In this document: positions 52,771 to 64,000 of the stretch, in pieces
How positions within the stretch are numbered: the first letter of the stretch is position 1
Layout of the letters: every line of letters begins with the position of its first letter
DNA from: Litomosoides sigmodontis
Lineage: Eukaryota; Nematoda; Chromadorea; Rhabditida; Onchocercidae
Assembly: GCA_963070105.1 (NCBI GenBank)
Contig: OY718803.1
Span: 8,289,823-8,353,822 of the forward strand
DNA: 64,000 bases
Direction of reading: 5' to 3'
Notes under the pieces: generated by a model
What the model was told of the DNA's origin: nothing
The model's database searches: none
What the model saw: the letters and a program-made list of their open reading frames with translations, nothing else
Made by a program: the position numbers and the translations under genes

Positions 52771-55038
52771 ATGTTTGATGGCAAGGATAGAAATAGCTTG
52801 CTTGAAACAATCGTATTTCGGCCGTTATATATGCGAAAATGGTTCGGTTATCCGGAAGTAACATCTGCCAATGGTTTGTTCAATTTTTCATGCATATAAG
52901 TTTATGTATGTGAATTTTTACGCATATAAAATTTTTTACATATTTACGTTTTTACGTTTTACGTATCCGCTTGATTTATTTTCTAGAAATTGGTTGCTGC
53001 CAAGTTCTAATTATCGATCACTTTATGACCGAACAATTTTTTTTTTATACCTTTAACCAACTTACCAAAAAGAGCGACAGATTTGATCAAAGCAAGGAAT
53101 AATAAATTCTACGTGCTTGCGAAGAGATCCAGAATTTTAATGTTTTGAACTTCATGGAATTCTATTCCTATCATTGTAGATCATGTAAACTGCAATACTT
53201 CTTCTTTTGGCCTAACAACAGCTGAAAGAAATGACGCTGCAATTGTTTTATCCTCTTCTTATATCCTCGAAAGATTGAAGGAATTTTGCGCCGATGAAAG
53301 TACTCTTTTTAAAGTCGTGATTAGCTAAATTTGGAAACTGAAGATGCTATGAGGTCTGTTATTCAAAATCAAGATGCATGGCTTATCTTCTCGGTTGATT
53401 AAAAGCTTCCTGATATGATCCTGATTTCTTTACAGATGTGAATTTTGAGAAATGGATAACGTTAAAGAGCATGAAAGTGGCATTTTTTACTCAAACTGTA
53501 CTTGATGTAATAACAAAAACGATTATAGCAGGGGCTAATCAACAAAGTGCTATTTTTCCGGTAAGTTTCATTTCTTTATTGTACTTTCCACATTGAAATC
53601 TAGGTATCTTAGGTCAGGTAATGAATGTTATTTTTTACATCTTTATCCATCTTTTTACCGAAAAATTTTATTTCACCATTTATTTAGTTGGTCTGATTGG
53701 ATTTCACTGCACTGTTACTGTCCTTAATCTGTGTAATAATTTTTCTAAGACTGAAAATTGAAGCTGCAGCTGATGATCACATCCAAGTGAACTGAATTGA
53801 GTGTGCGGAGTGGAAAAAGGGTTAAGTTTTCAGGACAGTGGTGTTAGTGATGGACTGAGGAAGTGTTTAACGAAAAGCATCTTTAGCGGCGCTGTCATGG
53901 CTGTCAACATTGGATGCATAATGTATTAAAGTTAAATGATTTTATTGTGCTCTCAATGAATATTTTATAATTGTTTGAGCAAAAGCCTCGAAGTTAACTG
54001 TTGTATAGGACAAATCATAGAGAATTCATTATCTTCAGGATTTCTATAACGCAGGTTGCGGCATGGCGTGAGCATTTTTCACTTTGGACTATTCCGTGCT
54101 CTACGAGTAGGTATTTTGAGTTAATGTGTGACCTTACCATAGGTGGATGAATAAATAATATTATTAAAGATCGACTTAAACGATATTACGTTTTATCTTG
54201 GAATGAGTCCAGAAATTACTTGCGGATTGGCTCAAAATTAAATGTCATTATTAACATGGTTAAATTTTTTGCATACGGTTGCCGAAAATTTAGTATGGTT
54301 TATAATTTATGCATCTTTGTTGCTTCACTGGAATAATTGCTTTTGATCCTTTTAGCTATCGTGCCCGCTATGTTCAGTTATTCTTTGGGTGTAAAGCCGT
54401 TGCAAGCAATGAAAGCTGGACTAATGCTGGGGCAAGTTATTTTGTTGTAGTATGTTGTCATTTTTTTAAAGTGAATTTCGCGCAAGTACTTTTCTATCGT
54501 TTTATAAAAAGTTGGAAACATGTGAACCTCTAAATCCAGTTACTGTATATCTGGTTCATTTCATAGTCCAGAGCAATGCATGCTAAATTGGAAGTGCTTC
54601 CTCGTGATTCAAGTAACTTAACATATATAAAATTCGATCTACTACTTTTTAAGATTTAACATCCATTGATTCTGTTTTTCCATGATTCAAAAATCCACTA
54701 GTACCTCGTAATCAGTGGAATCTTTTGAAGCATCGCATATTGCATTAGAATGTAGCGATCTAGTGTCAGTTCGCAGATTTCGTCGATAGATAAATCTTTT
54801 TCCTTTCAGAGTGTTGTCATCATTGGCAGTTTTTGGCGTCTCTCAAATTTATGAATTATCAGTCAATGAAACATATCAATACCTTAAGAATGACACTGAA
54901 ATGGGGTTGAGGGAAGAAAGAAAAGGCGAATTATACAAATTTATGAAAGAGCATCATATTCGTAGTAAATGGTTTGGGAAGTGGATGTTGAAGAGAAGCC
55001 GTATAGATGAAGATATTGATGAAGATGAATTATCTTAA
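52771..55038 (+). CDS. Unrecognised membrane protein gene, 5' half unresolved
   Basis: The 3' half is clean: exons 53436-53560, 54055-54106, 54356-54446 and 54810-55038 join in phase. They encode WITLKSMKVAFFTQTVLDVI, WREHFSLWTIPCSTTIVPAM, a hydrophobic hairpin (GLMLGQVILLVLSSLAVFGV) and an acidic tail ending DEDIDEDELS. A likely first exon is 52771-52857 (MFDGKDRNSLLETIVFRPLY). Between 52980 and 53435 coding-looking pieces occur in different frames without proper introns: LPKRATDLIKARNNKFYVLA, TTAERNDAAIVLSSSYILER, ETEDAMRSVIQNQDAWLIF and YDPDFFTDVN. This suggests either short introns I could not place or frameshifts. I do not recognise the family. Confidence 0.5.
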
Positions 55039-56143
55039 GGTTTGTGGGCATTAGAGGATATTCTATGACGGTATTTGCCTTTTTGCTCTTTAACTTTTGT
55101 GTGCATATTTTTATTTGTCACAGAAATAAACTTGAACAATGCATTCAGGATATTCAAATAAGGTTACTGAAGTATTTTACTAATTTTTCACCATGTATGT
55201 AGAAACTTTTGTCTCAACTAATATCATCCATTCGTTGCATATTCATCGTAAATTATAATTGATTCAAAAATTATGTATTGCAGTTTATCATTCTGCTTTG
55301 CAATGATAGGCTGTCAATTTAAATATTCCCTATTTCATACATAGTTTCCAGAAGTGCTTCGTACTGCTGACTTGTCATGTTGTTAAATTGTATGCAAATG
55401 CTTTGTTTTTGTGCCGAGTAAATTATTTTGCATTCGACTTCGGGAGTTTGGTTAGATGCTTCTTCGATCCTTATTTCCATAAGTATTATTTTTTTGTAAG
55501 ATTTCCCATAATTTTCCGGAGGATGTTTTCGTAGTAAATGTTAGTACTTCAATTTTGTGGAAAGATTTATTATGAACTTACAATGGAAGATATCTTGGAA
55601 CCTGTAGTATTGTTCGGAATTGTAGGCATATTTGTACATCGGAAGTCACGCCATCCCTAATCAAATATTGTTCCTAATTTTCATGATGATAAATTGGCGA
55701 GATGGTAGAATGGAACGAGTGTGAATGTAAGTGTTGTGAATGTACATATGCAGTAAGGAGTACAATTAACCCTTTGATTTTAGAGTTTCCTAAATTAAAT
55801 TTCCTGAATAAACTGGCCATATAACTTCAGTTTTGAAGAAAGTTGTGGCAAGGAGAAAAATTGTGCAGAATTGATGAAACTGTTGTAACAGTTCACGGAA
55901 ACGAATTACTTTCTGTCTAAATGTTTAGCTTTTGGAGTAGCACAAATTGCAATTTATAAAAGTGTGACGGTGTACGGCTACCATTTGCGAGCTGTCGTAT
56001 ATCTCTTATGGCGTCAGACATAATCTATACATGTTTCAGCAACCAAACTAAATGTAGACTTCTGAACTTATTGCTTCTGAGCTTTTTTTTCCTATTATTA
56101 ACGATATCAATTTTTAATATCATCTAGTGATAACAAATGTGCA
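55039..56143. other. Intergenic region before FITM2
   Basis: About 1.1 kb of AT-rich DNA between two plus-strand genes. It should contain a 3' UTR and the FITM2 promoter; no further exon was supported. Confidence 0.45.
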
Positions 56144-58010
56144 ATGGCGGACAGAGCTCAGTACCGGCAGTCCGCACATCATCGTTCAAATGTCGAAGAA
56201 GTTTGTGATGCCCTGTGTGGTATATCAATACAGATTGCTCGTAAATATCTCTATTTAAGAACAGATCTAAAAGCTATCGTCCATCTGCTAGCAGTTTTCC
56301 TGCTATCGTTTTTTGCTGCGTTCGTGCCTTTACCCAATCATTACTATTTTGTAAAGGTTTGGCTTTTCTTTTGTTACATATATTTTCGTGTTTCAATGCT
56401 TTACTCTCTTTTAATAAAGTTATTCATCTAATATGAAACATTTGCAGAAAAATAATGTGTTGAACAGTTATTTTGTTAAATTGGGGTGGTTTTGGACTTG
56501 CGTCGTTGTATGTCCCTTTATTTGGTATATTTCGACAGCTATTGGACAGAGTGTTTCAGGTGCATCTATTAATTATTATTTTTTAATTAATTCAAGAAAT
56601 CCCATTATCTTTAGTATTTTGACCATTTTCCATTCTTTCCGTTAAAACACTTAAAACGATACATACGATTATGAGTGTTTTCATCTGTAACATGTCTAGT
56701 TTTTAACTCCTACATGCAAATATTGAAGTGAATATTCCTGAAACTTGCTATTTTGGATGACAATTTTCCAAATTTTTCCCTCCTTGCAATTTTAAAGTTT
56801 GTACTGAGAGAATTTATGAACTTCAGAGATTATGCAGAATTTAAGCCGAATGATAATCGCTACAACAATATGGTACTACTGCACTCACGCGTTAGAGCTT
56901 ATATACTTTACATTTTGAACTTATTCTTTACAGCGCTACACTTCCATTAAGTTGCGTGAATAATATAAAAGTATAGCATAGGTGGTCGTACAGATCAGAA
57001 AAGTGTTGATTTTATGCAATTGTCTAGTTACTGCTCTTAAGGTTTGTGGTATTTGAACAAATGACAGGACATTGCCATGGGTCTAAGTTGAGTTCTCGTA
57101 CATCCTGTGCTATTGATGGTGGTAAGTGGATTCCCGGCTTTGATATCAGTGGTCATTGCTTCATCCTTATCTACAGTTCTCTTATCATGTGTGAAGAAGT
57201 AAGCTATTTCCTAAACCAAATGGCAAATTTTTCACGAAGATTGTAGATTCTACTTACTCATCTTATTTTTAATTTGGATTATTCAAGCATAATGTGAAGA
57301 TAAGAAAGGTCTGCATTAGAAATTTGGGTACTTTCTTCTCCAAAGTTGTTTTTATCAACCTGATATGATATTCCACATTTTCAGGCATTAGCGTTTCGCA
57401 TCATAGCAAAAGTTCATCGCACTCGGAAGATGACAGCGGTTAAAAACGAAAATCTTATTAGAGTTTTTTTCGTTTCCATGTGCATCCTTCATCTACTTTG
57501 GGTAATGACATATCATTTTTAGTAATAAAACCCAAGAGTTAGTTTTATCTTTTTGGTTTTCTGAAAGAAATTTCTGAGTCGATATCAATTCACAAAATGT
57601 TTGATTAGTTAATCTCTTCACGGCGAACAGTAACGAAGTCCTGAAAGACGCAATGTTTTGGTAAGAAAGAATATTTGCAAATAGACACATAGGCCACATC
57701 CTCTTCTTTGCCTTGTGGGACTTATCCAAAATATCTGTGAACATGTTAGTTAATAATTATTTTTGCATTCATTTCTGTAAACATTGCTAATGAAAACCCA
57801 TTTTAGACTAATTTATGATTCAAGACAATGGAAGTGATTCTTTTGCAGGATTTTGAACTGTTAATCTCAGCTCTTTACTATCATCACATTTATCACAAAG
57901 TTATGGGTGCATTAGTCGCTGTCCTTTGCTGGTACTTTACATATCATATTTGGTACAAGAAGGTTGGAATCCCACCGTTGCCGCTACAGACTGGTAAAGT
58001 GACACATTAA
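56144..58010 (+). CDS. FITM2: Fat storage-inducing transmembrane protein (FIT2)
   Basis: ER membrane protein of the FIT family, acting as a fatty acyl-CoA diphosphatase needed for lipid droplet budding. Exons: 56144-56356, 56448-56559, 56838-56872 (small, less certain), 57028-57198, 57385-57501, 57849-58010. Membrane segments appear at IVHLLAVFLLSFFAAFVPLP, WFWTCVVVCPFIWY, the FDISGHCFILIYSSLIMCEE block, VFFVSMCILHLLW and VMGALVAVLCWYFTYHIWY. FDISGH carries the first conserved catalytic His, and YYHHIYHKVMG the second. NVLNSYFVKLGW matches the family's NVLNxYFVKxAW. A strong GTAAAG donor sits just before the TAA, so a spliced, different C-terminus is possible. Confidence 0.92.
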
Positions 58011-58758
58011 CTCAGTATAACTGCACACGGCAAGTATTTAATTGCTGAAGAGGGTGAGTTGTTAAGCATTTATTTTATTCTTCCTGAAATCCATGCCATT
58101 GGTTGATTCGTTGACAATGTATGCGACATACTTTATATTCTTTGAAAACGACGGATGTAAAAATAAATTCATTGTTACTGTCTTCAACTGTACGTTTCCT
58201 ATGATATTTAGATTTTCCCAAATCAAGACGATAAAGCAGGAAATTTTTATATTAACGCTATATTAATCATTGCTTTAAACTCCTGAATAATAAACGGCTA
58301 GGATTGTTGTGTTTGAATAAAATTTCATGAAAGTTTCTCAAACAAATAAACTAGAAAAGACAACTGATTTTTTGTTTGTAAATACTTAACAAAGTAAACA
58401 TTATGTCGAGATATCGAAAACAGTGTGGTATGAATTACTACCTCTTTGCATAAAAAACCAAGTTGAAATACATAAAAATTTGGCTCAAGAAAATTGCGCC
58501 TGTTTCTCATCCCAGAAAAAGTTCGGGTTAGCGGCTAAGTGCGATAGCGACTAGTATGATTGAAAAAATTTATTTTACACGAATAACCTGACTTGTATAG
58601 TTCATATAAATGGCATCGTAGATGGCATGGTAAAAAACTTCAAATGTCAATATGTCTAACATATTAGAAATATCAACAATATAATGGGAAAAGGTTTAGG
58701 CTTCACAGGAAGACAATAAGAATGGGAATGTCCTTTCGCCTAAACCGTTCGTTGTAAA
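58011..58758. other. Convergent intergenic region
   Basis: Between the ends of FITM2 and pyroglutamyl-peptidase. No exon seen beyond a possible alternative FITM2 last exon. Confidence 0.45.
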
Positions 58759-60441
58759 CTACCGCTGTTCCTTCTTACAGAGGTTTTTGCGAGCTTTCAT
58801 GATCTGCAGTACTGATAATCGAACGATTTGTTTGACAATTTTTGTGATAAGTTCCACGGTACAAATATCATTGAAAGATGGGATATGTATGAACAACGAA
58901 CAGTTCCTATCATGTTGAAGTGAGATATAGTAAGCGTACGCGCACAGGTACCTGAGAGTCGCCTTGTATTAAGTATCGTTACATCAGTACTATAAATCAT
59001 TTAGAAATTCTGCTAAATTTTCAATTACAAAACATCATTTTTGTGAAGCCTCTTGCCCAAAATAATCAAAGTTGCCCCAAGGTATTGTAAATAATTTTTA
59101 ACTATCTTAGATTGTGTTATGGCTTGATATGTCAGCTTACTAATAAATTGCACTCTTTCCTGATGGATCATGGAAGAAATTCACGATTAGAAATTTATGA
59201 AGGAAAAGGAAATCAAAATCAGTAGTATATCCTAACCTTCCTGGATTATCGGACAATTCGAACTGCACACACTCTTCAGCAAATTCCACTCTCAGTGCTT
59301 CCACAAGTTTTACACAATCCAATCCAGTGCATATAGTATTTTCCTCTTCACCAGCAGAGCAATCACTCAGTATACATCTGTGGTTTTCAGGTGTTTTTGC
59401 TAAAATTTAACAAAACAAATGATCACGAATAGAAGATAAACATGACTTTAACATAAGTTTAACCGATTCACACCTTAAAGTTTAGGAAAAGATTAATTGT
59501 TCATTTTTTTCAAGTATAATTATTACTAGTTAAATGTAATTATTAGTTTATGAATAATATGAAACACGTTTATATACGAAACAGATAAAACCTTTTCTCT
59601 ATGGATAGAAAGTAATTACATTTGACGTCGTCTTGATAATAACCGATACCACAACTTCTTGTTTCGATTCTAATACAGTGACTCAGAGAATGAACACCCA
59701 AATGCACAACAAGCTGTAAAACGATTTGGTATTCACTGATAAGCCCTATTTATCCATTCGCTGCTAATGTTTACACTGAAATTGGCTATTTCATAGTTCT
59801 TGAAAGAGTGCAATATTGATATGTAAATTTGCATGAAGAACTAAAATATTGGAAGTACGATGATTTTCATAGTTAGGTGTATATCTGTTACACAAACATT
59901 TTCATGAAAATGAGGTACGAAACATTATGCTAACTTCTTAAGACCAAACCCAAAAGTATTTTTATAATCTCATCGATGGTAGTTTTAAATCCGACAAATA
60001 CGTTAAACACTAAACTCACATCAGGATGATATATCTCCCAAAGTTCGGACACTATGCAGTGAACATCATCATATGCTACTGGCATCACCTTAACGATAAT
60101 CCTGGTATTTGGTTGAATATCCTTGATACCTTAAATAAAACGTTGCAAATGAAATGTAATTAAACGACTTTTTCCCCTCACCGTAGCTGCACAGTTAAAG
60201 GAAAAGAAACATTCTTTCCATAGATCTTTCCTTTAGCAAAGTCTATAATACCACTTAACAGAAAGATAACAGAAAGATGATGAAGAGTTACAACTAAGTT
60301 CCATCGATCTCAACCAAATGAATGCCTACCTTCTTCGGCAATCCGTTGCACCACTTTTTCGCTAGGATTACTATCGAAGAGCTGGAATGGACCGAATCCG
60401 GTAAGGATAATCGTGAATTCCGCTTCAGCTAAATCTGTCAT
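58759..60441 (-). CDS. PGPEP1: Pyroglutamyl-peptidase I
   Basis: Cytosolic cysteine peptidase of family C15 that removes N-terminal pyroglutamate from peptides. Exons (5' to 3'): 60441-60330, 60129-60020, 59713-59620, 59399-59237, 58951-58759, all joining in phase. The start region has the family signature TIILTGFGPFQLFDSNPSEK. The catalytic Glu is in IRIETRSCG, the catalytic Cys in GRYLCAYAYY (split by the last intron) and the catalytic His in LFIHIPSF. All three are present, so the enzyme should be active. The start is taken as the ATG before TDLAEAEFT at 60441; the frame is open for about 110 bp further upstream, with another ATG at 60528, so a longer N-terminus is possible. Confidence 0.92.
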
Positions 60442-60893
60442 ATCGTCGCAAACCGGCAACGAGGTACTCTTCCTAACATGAAAAACGCATTTCATAAGAC
60501 ATCCTGCTTTAGTGATTGTAGCAAGCATAAACCTTCCAGGTGCACCTATCACTCTATTTCAAATCTTCTAAATACCTTGTACCACCAAACAACAGCCATA
60601 CAAACGCTATATGTCACGTATCAAACGAAAACCTAACTCTACGGCCCGTCACCTGATTTCCGATACTCCATTGTGTCAACTGTTCGAACTATGAAATCGT
60701 TTGCAAAATTCTATCGATTCGGTGTACGTAGTAGTATTTGTTGTATGTTTGCTGTTTAGCTATGTGAGTGTTATGCGGGAAGTTAGTAAAATAAGTGGTG
60801 AAGTAACTTTCTACACTGAAATAATACTTTAATGTATGATTGTTCCACTTATGCTACGTATTTATTACGGGAAACAGTTGCAGTGTGTGAAGA
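60442..60893. promoter_or_regulatory. Divergent intergenic region
   Basis: Shared upstream space of PGPEP1 (minus) and the KIAA1143 gene (plus), about 450 bp, and so a candidate bidirectional promoter. No specific element was identified. Confidence 0.35.
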
Positions 60894-62000
60894 ATGTCAA
60901 GCAAGAAGTTGACGTACAAGGAGAAGACATCGATAACAGCTGTTTCGCAAGACGATCCTCCTTTTATACGGAAAATTAAGGAGAAATTGGGCTATAAGCC
61001 ACCGCCAACAATCGAAAATAAAGTTGGTTCTCATTAGCTTTATTTTTTTTACAATTTAATCTGCATTTTGTACAGTGAAAAAATTCTTTACTTAACGCTA
61101 TTAAGACGGGAATTTGAAAAATGAGGTAGCATTTGCAATTCAACGAATGATTACGTATTTCCGTAACGATCAGCGCATAGTAAGCATTTATAGGTGGTGA
61201 TTGAAATTTGTTATTCATTTCATAGTAAACAAGTTTATTTGTCGGCTAATTTTGAACATTATTAGTTGGAAGGCGAAATAAAAAGGCTTCCATAGAGGTG
61301 GATTTAAGTCATAGCTTATTTTTATTGTGTAGTAGTTTTTAATTAAACAAGTAGGTTAAGTGTTGCTAAAGTGACTCTCACCATACGTTTACATTATTTT
61401 ATAGTTTTCAACAACTGCGGGTGAAGGATATAACGAAAATGATCTCGACGACGATGACTTATCACAAATAAATCGAGAAGACAGACCTCAAGTAACATTT
61501 GCTTGTTTTTCTTTGTAAAAGTAAGACTATGCTAAATAAAATCATTTAGATCGTCGTTTTAAATCCTGAGACAGATTTGAACGAGAAAGAACTAGAAGCA
61601 GTTGAATTGGAGCAAAGACACGCTGAAGATCGTAAGTTATTTTGGTGGATTTCTGTCGCATATCTCATATGGTAAAACGTATTTCACTTGAACTCAAAAA
61701 ATTTATGAGATAGAAAAAAGGTGCTGTTTTTCAAATTATATTACTACAGTGTAACATACTATTATAATTTAAAATTTATTTAAAATAAAAAATGAAAGAA
61801 AAGGTTGTGATTTAGATTAACAGGTTTTTCTAGGGCGAAAAATTGAAGAGGGGAAGATAATCTTTAAGAAACCAATGAAACGGAAAGATCAGCACTTGGA
61901 GAATGAAACAGCTGAGAAACGAAGGCATGAAGAAGTGAAAGAAGTAGCCCGGTCAAATTCAAGATTATTATCATTTGACGATGAAGAAGATAGCAGCTGA
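60894..62000 (+). CDS. KIAA1143: KIAA1143 / DUF4604 family protein
   Basis: Small hydrophilic protein of the conserved eukaryotic DUF4604 family; molecular function is not established. Exons: 60894-61022, 61405-61491, 61550-61631, 61834-62000, all in phase. Family features in order: an N-terminal DPPFIRKIKEKLGYKPPPTI, matching the P(A)FLxRFKExxGYxxxPT motif; QIVVLNPETDL, matching QVVVLK; EEGKIIFKKPMKRK, matching GRIIYRKPVK; and the end RLLSFDDEEDSS, matching SLLSFDNEDE. About 154 residues, the same size as the human protein. The reading frame stays open for 44 further codons behind the TGA. Confidence 0.92.
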
Positions 62001-62135
62001 TACGAGAACCTGCAATTACAAAAATTTGCAAATAGCTATTTTCTTATTATTCTTATCGTCGTTCTGATGATTCTTCTCAGTGGTCTTACTTGGCAATTAT
62101 TACGATTATTGATTGCCATTGTAGGTTTACTGTGA
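62001..62135 (+). other. In-frame hydrophobic extension behind the KIAA1143 stop
   Basis: Directly after the TGA at 61998-62000 the same frame continues for 44 codons to the next TGA (62133-62135). It encodes YENLQLQKFANS and then a strongly hydrophobic stretch (FLIILIVVLMILLSGL). An internal ATG (62067) could start a 22-residue peptide. A T-rich 3' UTR can give this by chance. Confidence 0.3.
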
Positions 62136-63778
62136 CATTCTCTTTATGCTACAAACTGAGACATGAAATTGCTGAGACATGACCGGAAAATCCGTTGTGT
62201 AAAACACATTCAAATTCGATTTTTATGCAAACATAACAGAATTTTTCTTTGACATTTGTGGCAAATTTGCTAATGTATTGAGCTTAATAGTTCTTCGTTT
62301 AAATGCTTCTTCGAATTACAGGAGTTTGGATCTCTCACCCTAAAACGGATGACATAATCGGATACGTTTTTAATGATTTTAGTGTAATGTGCATACAGAT
62401 ATCCAAAATTCTAAGTGATAATTGAAGGTTGATTTGTGTTTCACCATAAATCGATTTCGATCAGAATACGCTCTTTCGCATGTTTGAACGAAGCGCATCT
62501 ACGCTTTAATTATAACGCATTTGTTAAATATAGAGCTAATAATGTTGGGTGCATCACATGAAAGTGAAAATGAAATATGTTAAGCATTTTATAAAATTCT
62601 CATTATTTTATGCAATATGAGAATGATTTAGATTATTTTCTTTACTGTCGCAATACTTCTCTTTTTGCCATACTTTTTTCTCACCTCCTGATTTTGTAGT
62701 TTGTTTTTTTTTTTATTTAGACGTTTCTAATTAGCTGAATGTCTACCTCCATCTCAATATAAATTAGTATGTATTACTGTTCCAGGAAAGAATATGAAAT
62801 ATGAGTTTTCCCTCATGAACGCATTTTTCAGTTAGTTTTACCACAAACTGTTCTACCCTAGTTCGTTTCAGCTAAGGGTTTTAGTGTTGGTACAAGTTTC
62901 AGTGAAAAATCATTTGTGATGTCCATTTTCAATAAGTCGTTCTCTACTGTCTTCCTGCTTTCTGACTTCAAACATTTCTAACCACAGAAGTTACTTTAAT
63001 ACTTTACCCAATATTGTTATTTAATCATGTGTTTGCAATTTTAATCGCGATGTCTGTACAGCGTGCACTGTCAGTTTCTTTGAAGCTGAATAAGCCCAAT
63101 GAGAGGAAAGCTAAAATCCACTATGAAATGCTGATGGTTAGATGAACTTGAAGAAATGTTGTGGGTTCTCAGTGCTGTGAAGTCTTTACTTAACTATGAA
63201 AGCAGTGTTCAGAGAGCGAGAAAGTGGAAATTATTTTTTGCAGAATGTTTTGTTCATAACCATCAAAATTTATCAGAGTCTTTATCAGAGATTTATCAGA
63301 GAATTTATCAGAGTCTTTATCAGATCCAAAATAGTACCAACATATTATTGACCGAAAACGACTAACAAATTGGCTTGGTACATAGCACGGAAGTCCTTAT
63401 TCCTCGCTTCATCACATGAATTTCCTATTCAATTTTTGGTGGTTAGTAATTCGAACGCTCCTTCCTTTGTTGTATACAAATTTTTTCTATACTTAGTACG
63501 TTTTTTCTGGAAAACATTGAAAATTTTAGTGAATTTGATGAAATTGAAAGCTGTGGTATGACCTACTTCACTTCTATTACGCATATTCCGTGAAATTCAG
63601 AAAAAATACTATTTCTAGTTCGTTATAAATTTACAGTAGTTTGAAATAATTCTGCATCATACTGTTATTTTTCCACTATCTTCTTTTCCCAAAACTTTTG
63701 GCTTCGCAGATTTTTTAATTTTTTTATCCAACACTTTTTTGCAATGCTGTCCTGAGTATCTTATCTCTTGCTTCCTAC
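62136..63778. other. Intergenic, no gene supported
   Basis: AT-rich DNA. A plus-strand stretch at 63060-63138 after TCTGTACAG reads ALSVSLKLNKPNERKAKIHY before a GTTAG donor-like site and could be an isolated exon, but nothing joins to it. Introns of the minus-strand gene at the right edge may cover part of the region. Confidence 0.35.
63269..63325. repeat. Short minisatellite, TTTATCAGAG units
   Basis: Five tandem copies of TTTATCAGAG separated by one or two variable bases, the last ending TTTATCAGAT. Confidence 0.85.
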
Positions 63779-63891
63779 GATCGATCATTCGTATCGCTAT
63801 TATATTTTCCTACTTTGTCCACCAAAAATCAGAATTCTGTCAGAATTAAAACAAGTCAAAAGAATCTTGTTAAGCAAATGACTAAACTTAC

Positions 63892-63999
63892 ATATTTACT
63901 CTTTTGATAAAGTATGGTACCAACAAGCAACACAGTGAGCAAGCAAATGACCACAACGCTAGCAGCGGTTGCATACAGCTTTTGCCTTGACCGTCTCAT
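63892..63999 (-). CDS. First exon of a single-pass membrane protein (partial)
   Basis: ATG at 63999 is followed by RRSRQKLYA, a hydrophobic segment (AASVVVICLLTVLLVGTILY) and QKSKY, then a GTAAGT donor at 63891. Positive residues before the segment suggest a signal anchor with a cytosolic N-terminus. A short block 63779-63809 (acceptor AGTAG, donor GTAGGA, reading ENIIAIRMID) is a possible next exon. The window edge prevents seeing the promoter or an earlier exon. The protein is not recognised. Confidence 0.5.
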
Positions 64000-64000
64000 T

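Overview
The window looks like nuclear DNA of a nematode, probably a clade III spirurid (filarial-like) worm. It is AT-rich. Most genes are split into many short exons whose introns start GT and end in the nematode acceptor TTTCAG or a close variant. The recognisable proteins are animal housekeeping or developmental genes. Nothing bacterial, viral or CRISPR-like was seen. All exon models here were made by eye, from splice sites, reading phase and remembered family motifs.

Layout from left to right: DDX1 RNA helicase (+, 5' end outside the window); a MEKK2/3-type MAP3K on the minus strand carrying several lesions (probable pseudogene); a 9 kb gene-poor stretch rich in simple repeats, including about 194 bp of pure TG; chondroitin sulfate synthase (+); ALG10 glucosyltransferase (-); glycine cleavage H protein (+); a RAX/CEH-8 paired-like homeobox gene (-); an unresolved, frame-broken coding island (-); the 11 kb CCP1/AGTPBP1 tubulin deglutamylase gene (-); NDUFA9 of complex I (-); KGD4/MRPS36 of the 2-oxoglutarate dehydrogenase complex (-); an unrecognised small gene (-) whose stop lies about 90 bp upstream of the KGD4 start; an unrecognised membrane-protein gene with a confused 5' half (+); FITM2 (+); pyroglutamyl-peptidase I (-); a KIAA1143/DUF4604 protein (+); and a one-exon start of a membrane protein running off the right edge (-).

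The genes do not form one pathway. Two themes recur. Several encode mitochondrial proteins (GCSH, NDUFA9, KGD4), and the small gene plus KGD4 has the spacing of a nematode operon. Two act in glycan assembly or lipid storage in the secretory pathway (CHSY, ALG10; FITM2 in the ER). The points most worth checking are the decaying MAP3K beside an intact DDX1, two apparent GC-AG introns (GCSH, NDUFA9), a possible 20-nt intron at the ALG10 start, duplicated intron segments in CHSY and CCP1, and an in-frame hydrophobic extension behind the KIAA1143 stop codon.
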